Origin: Chlorella sorokiniana
Lineage: Eukaryota; Chlorophyta; Trebouxiophyceae; Chlorellales; Chlorellaceae
Length of the DNA: 64,000 bases
Direction of reading: 5' to 3'
Assembly: GCA_025917655.1 (NCBI GenBank)
Contig: CP084609.1
Span: 1,240,001-1,304,000 of the forward strand
In this document: positions 45,384 through 56,949 of the stretch, piece by piece
Layout of the letters: each line of letters opens with the position of its first letter
Position numbering within the stretch: the first letter of the stretch is position 1
The notes under the pieces: generated by a model
Seen by the model: the letters and a program-made list of their open reading frames with translations, nothing else
Databases searched by the model: none
Told to the model about the DNA's origin: nothing
Translations under genes and position numbers: made by a program

Positions 45384-48162
45384 TCACCAGGGCGGGGACA
45401 CAGGACCTGAAAACGGCCCGTCGTTCTTGACACACTCGGACCAGTCGCCTGTGTAGGGGTCGCATCTGGCGTGCGCGGTGTTGGACAGGCCTTTGCCGTT
45501 GGGGCAGATGAGGGGGATGGGACCAGTGCAGAAGCTGTCAGGCGCAATGTTGAAGGTGGCGCAGGCGCCCATGTTGCAGGTGCCCAGGTACCACGTGTTG
45601 CCCTGCACCAGCTCGTGCTGGTCCTTAACGCCGCTGCAAGGCAGAGCGTCACAACAGGCGGGGAAGTGAGCTGCGTGGTCGGCTGGACCAATGGGATGTG
45701 CTTCCTGCGGCGATAAAATTGCATGGCAGTGCCCGTCGTGCACCCCGCATGCGGCCGCCGCTCACCAGAAGTAGCAGTCGCGTCCGCACTTGAAGCCCTT
45801 GGCCTTGTCGCGGTAGATGTCGGCGGGGCAGTCGTTGCTGCTGCCAGTGCAGAACTCCTCCTCGTCGCCTGAGGGGCCGGCCACAGGGTGGATTGTGTGA
45901 GGATACATGTGAGTGATTTGATGGGGTGCAAAGGCGAGCAACCCGGCTGGGTAAGTGGAGGGAGGTGCAGGGCAGAGGGAGCCGTATCGCGGTTAAGGGG
46001 CCTTGACAGTGTGCTTCGGCCTGCGGCATCAAGCCGGGTGCCAAGGGCACAGCGCATCTGCAGAGCACTACAAGGTCCAACCCCACACTCACATTTGTCC
46101 TTGGCAGCACGGCACGACTCAGTGGAGGGTTTCTTGGCGTCAGCAGGGCACGTTTTCACTTTGCCGTCGCACTTCTCCTCAGCGTCGCACACGCCTGGAG
46201 GCGGCATAGAAGAGGGGTCACATGGAGCCAGCTGGGCTGGGTGCTCAGCGGCTTGGGTAAGGAGGCTTGTGCTGGGGAGACCTCACAGAAGTGCAGGGCG
46301 CCTTTGAAAGGCTCTCTCAAATGAAGCCATGCGGAGCACGAAACACACCTGCGGCCTGGCGGCACACTGTGCCCTCCGCCGCGACCCCGTCATCAGGACA
46401 CTCCAGGCTTGTGCCGTCGCTGCAGCATGAGGCAGCAGGCAATGCGTGGAGAATGCCAAGGTATGCCCAAACTGGGGGAGAATGTGTCAGATGCGGTTTG
46501 GTGGCAGGCAGGCACCACAGGATTCGAAGACAACCACCCACCACTTCTCAGCGACATCGCATTCGCCGTTCTTAGCACGGCACTCGGTGCCAGGAGCCTT
46601 AGGGGCTTTGTAGCAGTGTCCTGTGTTAGTATCGCACTTGTAGTGGTAGCAGGGTCCCTCCGGCTCAGTGCACTACAGGTAGGCATGTTGTTTTTGTTAA
46701 AGGGGGACAGCAAGGGCGCAGCAGCACGGTCCCACCGGAGGGACTCAGCATACCACGCCCGCCTTGATGCCCTTGAGCACTGGCGATGCATGCGCTGAGC
46801 CCTGCCCACCTCGTCGTCGTGGGTGCAGCCGCCGCCGCCACCGCCCGGGCAAGTGGACAGCTCAATCTCGCGGTTGCACACACCCGAGTCACCGCACGCA
46901 GATCCCTGGTTACCGCCGGCACAGCAGTTTCCGTCAATGGTGCAGTCAATGGTGCCATCCTGCTTGCCTGCAGGGTGGGAAGGGGTGGGTGTGCATCAAC
47001 CATGGTTGGCCAGGAGGCGGCTTGAGCGCGTGCATGTGGCTGGCGCACGCACTGTCGTCTGCATGGAGGTCAGCCTGGTGACACGGCCCAATGTTTTGGC
47101 TGTCTGGCGCCGACCACGCCAAAGCAAGCTCACCATCGTGGATCTGGACGGTCAGGGAGGTGGCGGTGCTAGGCACAACGTAGGTGGAGGAGGTGACTGT
47201 GTTGCACTTGTCCTTGTCCTGCTCTATCACGCCGCCGCAGGGCGACCCCTCTTGCAGGGTGCAGTCCAGATCAGTGTGGCCCGAGCTGTCGCTGCCCGCT
47301 CCGCGGCAGCACATCCTGGAAAGCGCAAGGCGGGGCGCTGCGGTTGCAGCCTGATACCAACGTTGCGGCGACAGGGAATGCACGCCTGCGCCCTTGCCGG
47401 CACTGCATGCACCCTGCAACGGTTCAGATCAAGGGACTCCCCCACCAGGGCAGCGCGGCGGCTATGCGGAGCGCACCACGAGAGGGGCTGGCCCTTGCAC
47501 CCCGACACGTCAATGGTGACCTTAAGCTTCTCCACGCCATCGGTGTCGGTAAAGGCGACCTTACTGGTGCACTCAGCGCAGTTGGTGTCGCAGTCGAAGG
47601 AGCACGTTGGCTCGGCTGCATCCAGGGAGGTGAGGCGCGGGGGCAGGTTGCATGCGGTACCTACAGAGCTGTGGACACTGACCAACCAGGGCGGTGCCCA
47701 CGGTTCCTGTCGCTCAGGGGCAGAATTTGTGAAGGATCAAGGGCGGCCGATTGAGTTGCCAATCCCTTTTTCATTCACTACAGCAATATCTGGCAGTACA
47801 CCCACCCAAATGGCGCCCGCGGTAGCTGGTGAGGGGTGCGGCACCTGCAACCAGCGAGGGAGCGCTTGTCAGGTAGTGCCAAGGTATACTGGGGCGCGCA
47901 TGCTTCTAATGCAAGCATGTCGATGTAGGAGACGTGCTGGGTGGGTAAGCGACGCGCGCGTGGAGGAAGCTGCTAACCCAACCTTTTACAGCCACAGCCC
48001 TGGCTCGTTTAGCACAGCATTGACACATACTTGACCAGAAAGGGCGCTGCGCTGTCGATCAAGGCATATTGGCCACACTGAGACCATGCGGAAGACTTGC
48101 AGCCAGTGTTCTTCACCTGCACAGGCTGCCAGGCCCAGGACCACGATAACTGTAGTCCTCAT
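45384..48162 (-). CDS. Secreted Cys-rich disintegrin-like repeat protein, copy 2
   Basis: A paralogue of the gene at 37,050-40,566 with the same plan but fewer modules. Exon 1 (48162-48117) encodes MRTTVIVVLGLAACA. The following exons lie at about 47,662-47,482 (TCSFDCDTNCAECTSKVAF), 47,316-47,134 (MCCRGAGSDSSGHTDLDC), 46,968-46,810, 46,676-46,545 (GPCYHYKCDTNTGHCYKAP), 46,422-46,350 (DGTSLECPDDGVAAEGTVCR), 46,195-46,092 (VCDAEEKCDGKVKTCPAD), 45,868-45,767 and 45,635-45,384. It lacks two internal CDGT...CDVAE modules (the equivalents of 38,702-38,607 and 38,320-38,225). No disabling change was noticed, so it may be active. The extra distance from copy 1 in many residues means the duplication is not recent. 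Function unknown; probably extracellular. Confidence 0.72.
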
Positions 48163-48675
48163 CGCGTGTGAGTGGCCCTCAGAGAAGACTCAGGTGAACT
48201 GAAGGTAATAAAGAGCAATTGAATGTGGCAAAACGGATTGCTTCACGCGTTAATGTATGCCCCTGTACAGGCGGAGTACTGGCAACCCGCGTAGTACTTC
48301 AAATACCGTGCAGTTGACGCAGAAGCTGCTGACATCAGCGCAAGACGAGCGAGCTTATTTAGTACGTGATTTAGTTTGTATTCAACCTGTCTGAGATACA
48401 AGGGCTTGGGTTTGAGAGAAAAGCAGATCTGCCATTCCTGCATACCGCCGCGGTGCTGAACAGCTGGGCAACTGCCCGTAGTGTGGGTGATGAGTCAGGT
48501 GTGGATGGCAAGCCGGTTGTCAAGTCCACTGTATACATGTTACAACATCCCTAAATGAGGAATGCAGCTCCGCTCAGGCCTTGGTTTGAGAACACACAAG
48601 CAGCCACCCCTGGAGGGTGACAGCATGCTGTCCCGCAACAACTCAGTGCGCGCTGCTGCCCTGCAGAGGTCCCGC
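48163..48675. other. Upstream region of Cys-rich copy 2
   Basis: About 510 bp, clearly lower in GC than the surroundings, with no convincing ORF. It contains the near-palindromic CRE-like site at 48,328-48,339 and is the presumed promoter of copy 2. Confidence 0.5.
48328..48339. promoter_or_regulatory. CRE-like near-palindrome upstream of Cys-rich copy 2
   Basis: GCTGACATCAGC differs by one base from the perfect palindrome upstream of copy 1. It lies about 166 bp from the ATG at 48,162. Conservation of position in an otherwise diverged upstream region suggests, but does not prove, a bZIP site. Confidence 0.4.
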
Positions 48676-48812
48676 CTAGGCCCCACCAACTCGTGCTGGC
48701 GCCGGCTGGAACACCTGCTGCAGCATTGCAAGCTGCAGAGGCGTCATCTGCTCGCTGCCTGCTTGCATGAGCGCAGGCTGCGCTACCGCCACTTGTTGAA
48801 AGACGTCACGCA
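48676..48812 (-). pseudogene. Extra importin-9 terminal exon
   Basis: A diverged but still open copy of the importin-9 last exon (DVFQQVAVAQPALMQAGSEQ, ending PAPARVGGA at a stop at 48,676), with its AG acceptor kept at 48,813-48,814. It lies just beyond the terminal exon of the larger copy (48,923). It is either a duplication relic or an alternative last exon for that copy. Confidence 0.7.
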
Positions 48813-48922
48813 CTGCAAGGCGACAGTGCAGCAAAAGCTCTGAGGCAGCATTGCTGGATGCTTTGGAAGCAACTCGCGCGTGAAGGGTGGGGCCTGGTGG
48901 CTGCTCCCGCCTGAGCAGCTGT

Positions 48923-51900
48923 CTACGCGCCACTACCGCACGCCGCAGCCGGCTGGAAGACCTGCTGCAGCGCCGCCAGCTGCGTGGGCGTCAGCTGCTC
49001 GCTGCCCGCCTGCATCAGCGCAGGCTGCGCCGCCGCCACGCGCTGGAAGACGTCGCGCACTGCGTGTGGGGGCGTGGGAGCGGCGCTTGTATAAGCAGCC
49101 TGAGAGCTCCCTTGGTGTCGAGCAGGCTGGTGAAAAGGGGGCCTCGCTGATCGTCGCCAGTCTTGACCAAGCGCCACACCGCTGAACAGTGCCTGATTTT
49201 GCACTGTCATGCGTGGCGCTCGGATACGACACCGCTGCTTGCGCTCGACTCACCAAGCGCAGCTCTTGCACACCCGAAGCCAGCCCAGCACACCTTCACC
49301 CCCGACCGCCACCCAGCAGCCCCCTTCCAACCGACACAGCCGCAACGCACCCAGAGAGGGGATGTCGAGTGCGCTGAGGGGGTCGGCTGCGCGCCGTGCC
49401 GCCTCCCGTGCATCCACGTTGGACAGCGCAGCCTCCTCCGCATCAAACTCCCCGTCGCCGGCAAAGGCGGCGGCAAAGCGGCGGGCAGCGGAACGAGCAG
49501 AGCCTGCAGGATTTCCCGGTGTGACGGCAAAAGTGGGGGTTGCCGGGGGAAAAGGTTGAGCGGTGGGGTGCAGACCGGAGCGTGCAATCCCCACCGGGCG
49601 GGCCATAAAGGCGAAGCTGGTGTCCCGCAGGGCTGAGCGGCACTCTCAACCAGCAAAAACGGTCGACGCAGCTCCGCCCCGTGCGCACCGATGACCAGGC
49701 CGCCCTGCTCCCCTCCCACATCCTCCTCGCTGCCGTCCTCCTCCTCCCACTCCCCCTCGCTGGCCTCGTCTGCAGGCGGGCGGCGGCGGCGTGGCGATGA
49801 AGCGGCGGGCGCAAACAGAGGCAAGGCTGGCCTCTCAGCAGCGGGGGCAGCCGGCTGGCGTTTTGACGGTGAGGCGGCGCACGGCCCAAGACACATGTGG
49901 ACACACACACACACGCACAAACACACAGCTCCCCTCCCGGTCCCGTGCACGCCGCCTACCCACCCTGCGCGGTGGCCTCTATGTACGCATCGGTCAGCAG
50001 CATGATGAGGCGCACGCGCAGCGGCACCGCGCTCCACTGCTCGGCGCGGGCGGCGGCACGGGCCCGCGTGCGGATGCCGCCATCGGTGTCCAGCCGCTTG
50101 CCCTTGACCTGCAGCGCAGGCGGAGTAAGGCAGCGGGGTGTGGAGTGGGGGTGGGGAAGGGGGACACGATGGAACAGAGGGGAGGGGGTTGAAGGCGGTG
50201 GCGACCCAGGGTGATGAGGGGCGGCTGCGCAGGGAGGGCTGCGCTGGGCTGGGCCGCACGCGCGCCTCACCCAAAGGCACACCCGCGTGCTGCTCACCTG
50301 CATCGCATCCAGCGCCGGGTGCGGCGCCGCCAGCAGCCCCGCCAGCGCGCTGGTGGTCAGGCGGATGTCGTACGCCGTGCGCACCTCTATCTGCCGCTCG
50401 CACCACACCGACAGGCAGGCATCCAGAGCGGAGCGGCCGTCGCTGCAGGAGGCAGGAGAAGGGGAGCGGGATGGGGAGGGGTGGAGGCGGGGGGGCCCGG
50501 GGACTGGAGGGGGAGGGGTGTGCAGGGGCCCAGCACCCACCCGGATGTCACCCAGAAGGGCATCCCAGAGGTGCACTGGGCTGGGCGGGGGGGCCGTTGT
50601 ACTGCCATAGAACGGCAAGGGCCAGCCTGACGTGCTATATTACGTATGCCAGCAAGACCCCTGCCCTTCCCTCCCAGCCCCGCACGCGTATGGGCCCCTG
50701 TAGGCGCCTCCCCCACCTGAGCTGTATGCCGGCCAGGCAGTCGAGCAGCTGCTGCTGGTCGTGGCGCAGCAGCTGGGCCAGCACGCACAGCAGGCCCTGC
50801 ACCGTGGCGGGGTCCTCCGCCGCCACCAGCTTGTACGCCAGCGCGGTCAGCAGCCCCGGCAGCAGCGGCGCCTGCGGGGAGGTGCAGCAGCGCGGGGTGG
50901 GGGAGCTGCGTGGCGCCGGCATCACGGGGCCGGCAGGGGTCGGCAGCAGGGCTCCACAGCGGCTAGGACAGGCAGAGCTTGGAAAGTGGGAATAGCGGCA
51001 CCTGACGTGATGCTGCGCAGCGCTGAGCCAGCAGGGAATCCACCCCACACAGACCGCGCCGGGCTGCCTGCCTTCCAACCATCTCCTCAGGGGCACCGCC
51101 GCAGAGCCCTTGCACTCCCCCCCCACCCCCTTCCCCGCCTTGCTGCGTCCATCCTCAACCCCCGCCCACCCACCAGGTGCTGCCCCGCGTGCCGCAGCAG
51201 CTCCAGAATGAGTGCCCCCGCCAGCGAGCAGGCACGGTCCTCCAGCCCCGGCTGCAGCAAGCGCTGCAGCGCGCCCAGCAGCGCGCCCAGGAAGTCGGGC
51301 ACCCCTGGCCACGCCAGCGCATCAGCACCGCCCACCTGCGCTCGCGGGCAGGGGGCAGGGGGCAGGCGGGCACCTTGTGGTGCGAAGCAAGCCGGAAGAG
51401 AGCTGCCGGCTAGACCCCCACAAAGCTGCCCCCGCCTGCTTCCTTGGACGCATGCCGCTGCATGGCAGCGCGCCCCCCCCCCGTCCCCCAACACCCCCAC
51501 CTGCAGCAGTGTGCGCAGGTAGGCGGTGGCTGAGCGCAGCACCTCGGCGTCGTCGTGGTGCAGGATGAGCTGGAGGAAAGGACGAACGGGGGGGGACCCG
51601 TGTGGGTGAACGGGGAAGCAGGTGGAAGAGACTGGTGTAAGCAATGCAGCGGTGCCCCTGCCCGCGTAATGACCGGCAAAGGGCAGAGCGGGGCACCAGC
51701 GAGGGCGGCCCGCCCAACTTCCACACGCAACATGAGCGCAAAGAGTTTCTCGTCGGCAGCGCGCCGCCACCCACCTGCAGCACGGCGGGCGTGGCGGCGG
51801 CGTGGATGCTGCGGGCCGCGTCTGGCGGCGAGGGCGCCAGCGCCAGCGTGGCCAGCTCCAGGCATCCGTCCAGCAGGATGGAAGAGTGCTGCTGGGGGCG

Positions 51901-54900
51901 GCCAGGATGGCGCACAGCGTGGGCAGCATGCGGGCCTGCAGAGACGAGGGAAGGAGCGGCGCGAGCGCACGCGTGATGCCAGGGTGGCAAGCCAGCCGGC
52001 CTTGTTGCCCCTAGCGGCCCTTGTTGGTTGTAAGATCCTCCCAACCCCCTTCGCTTCTCCAGAACCTTAAAAGAAAACACATGCACACACGGGGGCAAGG
52101 AAGCAGCAGGGGGCAGAGAGCCGCGTCCGGCTGCCGGCCCCACCTGCAGGCTGGGCAGGCAGGCGGGGATGGCGGCCAGCGCCTCCAGCACCTCCCGCGC
52201 ATCCAGCGACAGCAGCGGGTCCGCCACGTTGGACACCCAGGCCGCCAGCGCGGGGCCTGCCATGGGTCAACAGCAGGCAGGGGGCGGCGGGTGGAGGGAG
52301 GGGGTTGCGGGAGGCAGGGTGGGCAGGGCGGGCCCGCTTGGGGGCTTCGCCATCAGAAGCACAAGGAGCCGGAGCAGGGCCCCGAGCCACGCCAGCGAGG
52401 CAAGGGCGCCCGCGCCCGGCGTGCAGCCGCGCCGCACCCGAGATGTGGGGCTCCCACTGCGGCGCAGCATCGGGTGCCGCCCGCAGCGCAGGCGTGAGCG
52501 TCTCCAGCACCAGGTGCAGCACTTCGTCTGTGGTGGCGGTGGCGGCGTGAATGTGTGAGTGTGGGTGTAACGGGTGGGGGGGGGGGGGGCAGGGAGCAGG
52601 GCGCAGGCAGTGGGGGGCAACTATTTCGCAAAAGTGGGGTGGGGCAGGAGGAAAGGGCGGAAGGAGGTGACAAAGAAGCTGCTGCGGCTCGCTGGCGCTC
52701 AGCTGGCCAAAGCCAGGCTGGCATGAGCAGGGTCAAGTTGACGGGCAAGGCGCCCCGCATGCTGGGCGGCCGGGCGGCAGCCGCCGCAGCCCAACCCCAC
52801 CCGCCGAGCTCTGCAGCAGCTGGCACAGCCCCGCAAACATCTGGCTGGCGACGGGCGCCAGCTCGTTGCGCCCAGCCTTCTGGCACAGCTGTGGGCGGGC
52901 AGAGGGGGCGACGGCGGGGTGGCACATCAGTTGGTGGCAGCGACAGCAAGTCAGCAAGCCAGCAAACAGCCCAACAGCCCAAACCCAGCACCCCCGTTCA
53001 GCCAGGCAGCCGCGCCGGGCATGTGCGGTGAGACGCCAGCTGGCAGCCTCCCCCACCTGCGCCAGCGCACGGCACGCGCCAATTTGGACGGGCGGCGGGC
53101 TGCCGGGCGCCAGGCCCGCCACTGCTGCCTGCACGAAGGCGGCGCGGTGCTGCGACGGGATGGCGGGCGCCAGCCTGCACGGCGGCGGCCACAGGGGCGC
53201 AACTCGTTCCATCAATGCCGCCACTCGACGGCAAACCCTCCAGTACGGTTCACCACTTTAAGGCTCGCGTCAGCGCCTCCGCCGCGGCAAGGCAACGCGC
53301 CGCACGCAGCAGGACCCTCCCCTCGGTGTGCAGCAGGGGAGGGGAGGAGGGTCGGGCGGCAGAAGCTGCAGGGAAGCCGCCGCACCTGGAGGTTGCCCAC
53401 AGCGCCCTGCCGATGAGGAAAGGCGGCGCAGTGGGGACCAAGTCCTGCTGCAGCATGTCCCCCATCAGCGCCGAAACGTCCAGCGGCGGCGCCCGCCGCC
53501 CGCCGCCGCCCGCCGCCAGCTCCACCAGCTGCTCGCTGACGGTGCCCACGGCGTACAGCACAGCTTCCCGCAGTTTCCACCAGTCCGGGCGGCCCGCCGC
53601 CTTGGCCGCCGCGGCTTCCTGCCAGTAGAGGAGGGCAGGGGTGGTGTGTGTGTGTGGGGCGGGCAGATTGTGGTGGAAGAGGAGATGCTCCACACTAAGC
53701 ACATACATGCGCCCCACCAGAATTGGCATGACAGATGCATGTTGTATGTATAGGGTATACTTGCTGGCGCCAGCATGGCACGATTGGCCGAGTGGCGGCC
53801 GGCTGCCACTGCGTGCGGGGGCCCCACCTGCAGCCCGCGCGCTGACTGCAGCCGCAAGCGGCGCCGCAACCTCCTCCCCAAACGCCTCAAACAGCTCATC
53901 CAGCAGCATCTCCCGGCCGCTCTGCAGGGGAGGGCAGCAGAAGGGTGCATGCAGCGTCGCTGCGCAGGCGGCAGGCAGCGGCGGTAGGCAGCGGCGAGGG
54001 CCGCCGCTGCTTGGATATGAGGCAGCGCTGGACAGCCCCGCACAACTGCATTGCCATGAGAGCCTGTGCAGCCGCTCCATGCAGCCCACCCCCACTCCCA
54101 CCCATCCCCACCCACCCATGCAGCAACCCCCACCGACCTGACTGTGGAGAAGTCGTCCTCCTCATCGGCCACGTACAGGTTGGGATCCCCGCCCCACCGC
54201 TCAACCTGGGGACGAGAGCAGGGCGCGAGGGGGCCAGGCAGGGCTTGAGGTGGGCGGAAGAGAAGTGGACTGCAACAACGACCGCCGTCGACGGGGTTCA
54301 GCCCCCAGGGGTGCCCCCTGCCCCTCCCCGCCCCCCGCAGACCGAAGCGAGCGCACCTGCGCCGCCGTCATCTGCATGTAGCCCAGGGTGAGGAGGAGCA
54401 GGTGGTGCAGCTGCGCCGCTCCAGCAGCTGCGAGACGAGGTCGTCAAAGGACGGCGCCGCCTCGCCCTCTGCAGGGGGCAACAAAGGCTCCCCTGGCTTG
54501 GTTAACGGCCGGGGGCGAGGCTCCGGCCGTGTGGATGAGGCAGGGGAGAGGGCGGCGGAGGCAGGGCACGCATGCTGCCGCGAGCAGCTGGGAGGCAGGG
54601 CGCATGCGCGGCGGCATGGGCGGGGCCTAGCGTGGGCGGGCAGAGGGGTTTGCAGGCGGAGCGTGGAGCCGGGCAGCCAGGCAGCAGCACAAAACAGGGC
54701 GCCGCCTGCCCACCCGCGTCCACATCCCCCTCCTGACCCTCCTCGCTGTCCACCACCAGCTCGCAGTACAGCGGCAGGCTGCTGGTGTACATCTGCGGTA
54801 CAGCAGTACGGGCCGCAAAGCGTCAAGGGACGTCGGTCGCCTCAAGCGAGCGGGAGCAGCGCTGGGGGCCTGCATGGTGCTCGCGATACAGCACAGGGCA

Positions 54901-55101
54901 GGGCGCAGCCCCGTGGTCTCCCTGGCCGACCGCCGGCGCCCCACCTGCCAGGCAGCGGTGAGGGCGGGGCCAATGTGGGGGCCGCCAGGCGCGAGAAGCC
55001 TGTGACCAGCAGCATCATGCACTTCAGGATGGCCATGCGCAGGCCCCAAGCCTCCGGGTCCTGCAGCGCGGGCAGCGGGCGGGCAAGCGGGCAAGCAGCA
55101 A
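48923..55101 (-). pseudogene. Importin-9 copy 2, 5' end missing
   Basis: Nearly all exons of the copy at 57.5-64 kb are present in the same order. From the 5' side: 55,080-54,960 (RMAILKCMMLLVTGFSRLAA), 54,790-54,660 (SSLPLYCELVVDSEEG), 54,470-54,365, 54,210-54,140 (ADEEDDFSTV), 53,930-53,840, 53,620-53,380 (WWKLREAVLYAVGTVSEQLV), 53,180-53,055, 52,885-52,800, 52,530-52,440, 52,255-52,145, 51,940-51,780, 51,570-51,505 (LILHHDDAEVLRSATAYLR), 51,330-51,175, 50,875-50,720, 50,445-50,300, 50,110-49,965 (GGIRTRARAAARAEQW), 49,785-49,640 (acidic), 49,505-49,360 and 49,065-48,923. Homology stops abruptly at 55,101, inside the intron before the block that encodes the N-terminal importin-beta region, so the start is lost. 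The exon at 54,365-54,470 is also shorter, lacking the LVLALVGNQRYQ segment found in copies 1 and 3. The acidic exon and DPLSALDIPS agree with the importin-9 C-terminus. It is most likely a pseudogene. Confidence 0.82.
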
Positions 55102-55546
55102 ATAATCGCCTGCACGATGCGCAAAACGGCACCACACGACATGTTACAGCTTTGCAATGGGTGTCTTGCAAGTTTCATTCCAGGTTTCGTTTGGTCTCTG
55201 TTTTAGTATTGCGGGTAGTACTGCCAGCCAGGCACTCCCAAGTTCTCTGGTTGCCGGTTTCCGCGCTCGTCCTTTGTTCGCAGGTCGGCATCGCGCAGTC
55301 TCCGCGAGCACCAGCAGACACTACTCAGGTGAGCAACCAGTGCTGGCTTCAGGAACCCCTACACACGCACCCCGCGGTCAAACGGTTCTTAACTTGCCCA
55401 AAGCGGCCTCATGACTGCGATGCACCGCGGGGTGCCATGTACGGGCACCAGCATGGACCGTAGCAGCCGACGTCGAGGGTTGTAGTACTCGCTTGTTGAT
55501 GCCTTGCTGTCCCTCCCTGCTGTCGTTTCTATCATGCCGCAGAGCC
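55102..55546. other. Lower-GC sequence upstream of the F-box/HNH-like gene
   Basis: 445 bp with no match elsewhere in the window and lower GC than the importin-9 copy it abuts. It is presumably the promoter/leader of the gene starting at 55,547. No element could be named. Confidence 0.45.
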
Positions 55547-56408
55547 ATGTCTGCCATCCAACAAGTACCCTTTAGAACCCAGGAGGAGCTGCAAGCTTTG
55601 CGGCTGCCTGACGACATCATTCTGCACATTCTAGCGTTGCAGGTGCGGTGAGAGCGGTGGGTGCCTGGCTTTCTTGAGGCATTGCTGAATGCCGGGTGGT
55701 GTGGGAACCACCAAGATGAGGTTGCTGGCCACTACGATATGCTTGCAGAATGGCGCCATTGCGGTACGAATGTCAGCCAATGCTCCCATAGAGACGCCAC
55801 CGAGATACCGCAACGGGAAACTTTTATGCAGTTCTAGAACTAAAAAGGGCAAGGGCCCACTCTGCACCCGTGAAGCGCGTTACAACGACAAGTGTTGGCA
55901 GCATGAGGCAGGTCGGGTGATTTCCAAAATTACGCCGACCGTCTTTAGTCCCGTCCCTCTTCCACCAGGCGTTCGCAAGGGCAAAAGCCGACTGGAGGAT
56001 CTTCAATTGAAACAATGGCCTGAGGAGGGAGACTGCGATGCCTCGTACCGCATGGCATGCGTCCGCGGATCCAAGCAGGACAAGGCCCCGCTGAAATCTT
56101 GGATCAGAGTATGGTGCAAGGTGTGGAACGTCGCATTTGAGGTATACCAGCTGGACCCTGCACCATGCATCGTGGAGAATTGTCCTTTCATTGGCACTGT
56201 TGGCGGCCACCTTTGGCTTCGTGGCAATGACAAGCAGTGGGACATGGAGCATTGCTATATCGCGCCCATATGCAGCAAGTGCAACAAAACGCAAACACAT
56301 GAATTACTCAACGGCTTTTACACCAAACCGGGCAGCACCTTGGTCAAGATGCTACCTCATATTTGCTACGAAGACTATCACTATCTCAAGTACCGGCGTG
56401 CCATGTAA
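55547..56408 (+). CDS. F-box-like / zinc / HNH-like protein
   Basis: Two exons, 55547-55642 and 55749-56408, about 251 residues. The intron has good GT (CAG|GTGCGG) and AG (TGCTTGCAG) signals, and both exons are in phase 0. Exon 1 ends in LRLPDDIILHILALQ, which looks like the first helices of an F-box (LPxDxxxxIL). Exon 2 opens with a Cys/His cluster, CSSRTKKGKGPLC then CWQH, resembling the small C-x-T-x-G-x-C...C-x-x-H fingers common in viral and phage proteins. The C-terminal half has APCIVENCPFIGTVGGHLW, then YIAPICSKCNKTQTHE, an HNH/treble-clef-like arrangement, and ends LPHICYEDYHYLKYRRAM. An unspliced start at 55,689 (MPGGVGTTKM) is an alternative. Its low GC and position at a breakpoint suggest arrival by transfer or insertion, possibly from a virus or mobile element. 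No family is assigned. Confidence 0.6.
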
Positions 56409-56949
56409 AGTGCGAATGCTTGCACACTTACTCACCGAAATTGCAGACCTGCTCTAATGTACAATTCATAAGACTCTGACACCTTCGGCGGGCATGTCGT
56501 GACGGGGCAGCGCTGGAGTAACACCCCAACGAGTCTGAATTTGTTGGTGTCTTGCGGGGGACCCTGCCTGAGCATGGCGGTTCACATTACGGTGTTGCTG
56601 AGCCGTCTGAGTCGTTTTAGACGCTCTTTTGGAGTTGTCAGGGTCGTAATGTTGCCGCCTGCCGTTGTATGCACCTTAGTGTCCAGGTGGCGCGCCACCC
56701 CGCTAAATGCTCATTGTCCTGAGCTGTCACAAACTCTCAACGCTGTGTTGCAGTCTGTCGCAATCTTTCTTTCTTAAGATCTACGCAGTTGATCAACACC
56801 CATCAACCACAGGAAAGCCGGTGGACGGCTCTAGAACAGGAGCACAAAGTGGTCGGGCTGCCGTTCCATAAGGTTTCATCGACGGTGGGAGCAGCCCCAC
56901 CTAAAGGCGTAAGGGCGTAGTCTTTTATGTTCCTTTCCTGTGCCCCAAG
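56409..56949. other. Lower-GC spacer downstream of the F-box/HNH-like gene
   Basis: 541 bp. A 92-codon frame at 56,499-56,777 is open but shows no motif and no matching sequence in the window, so I do not call it a gene. GC remains lower than in the flanking duplicated DNA. Confidence 0.45.

Noticed and set aside
48243-48443. A 66-codon minus-strand frame upstream of Cys-rich copy 2
   Set aside because: It is short, in a low-GC promoter-like region, and has no homologue at the matching place upstream of copy 1.
56499-56777. A 92-codon plus-strand frame after the F-box/HNH-like gene
   Set aside because: No recognisable motif, splice partner or repeated copy. Open frames of this size are expected by chance.
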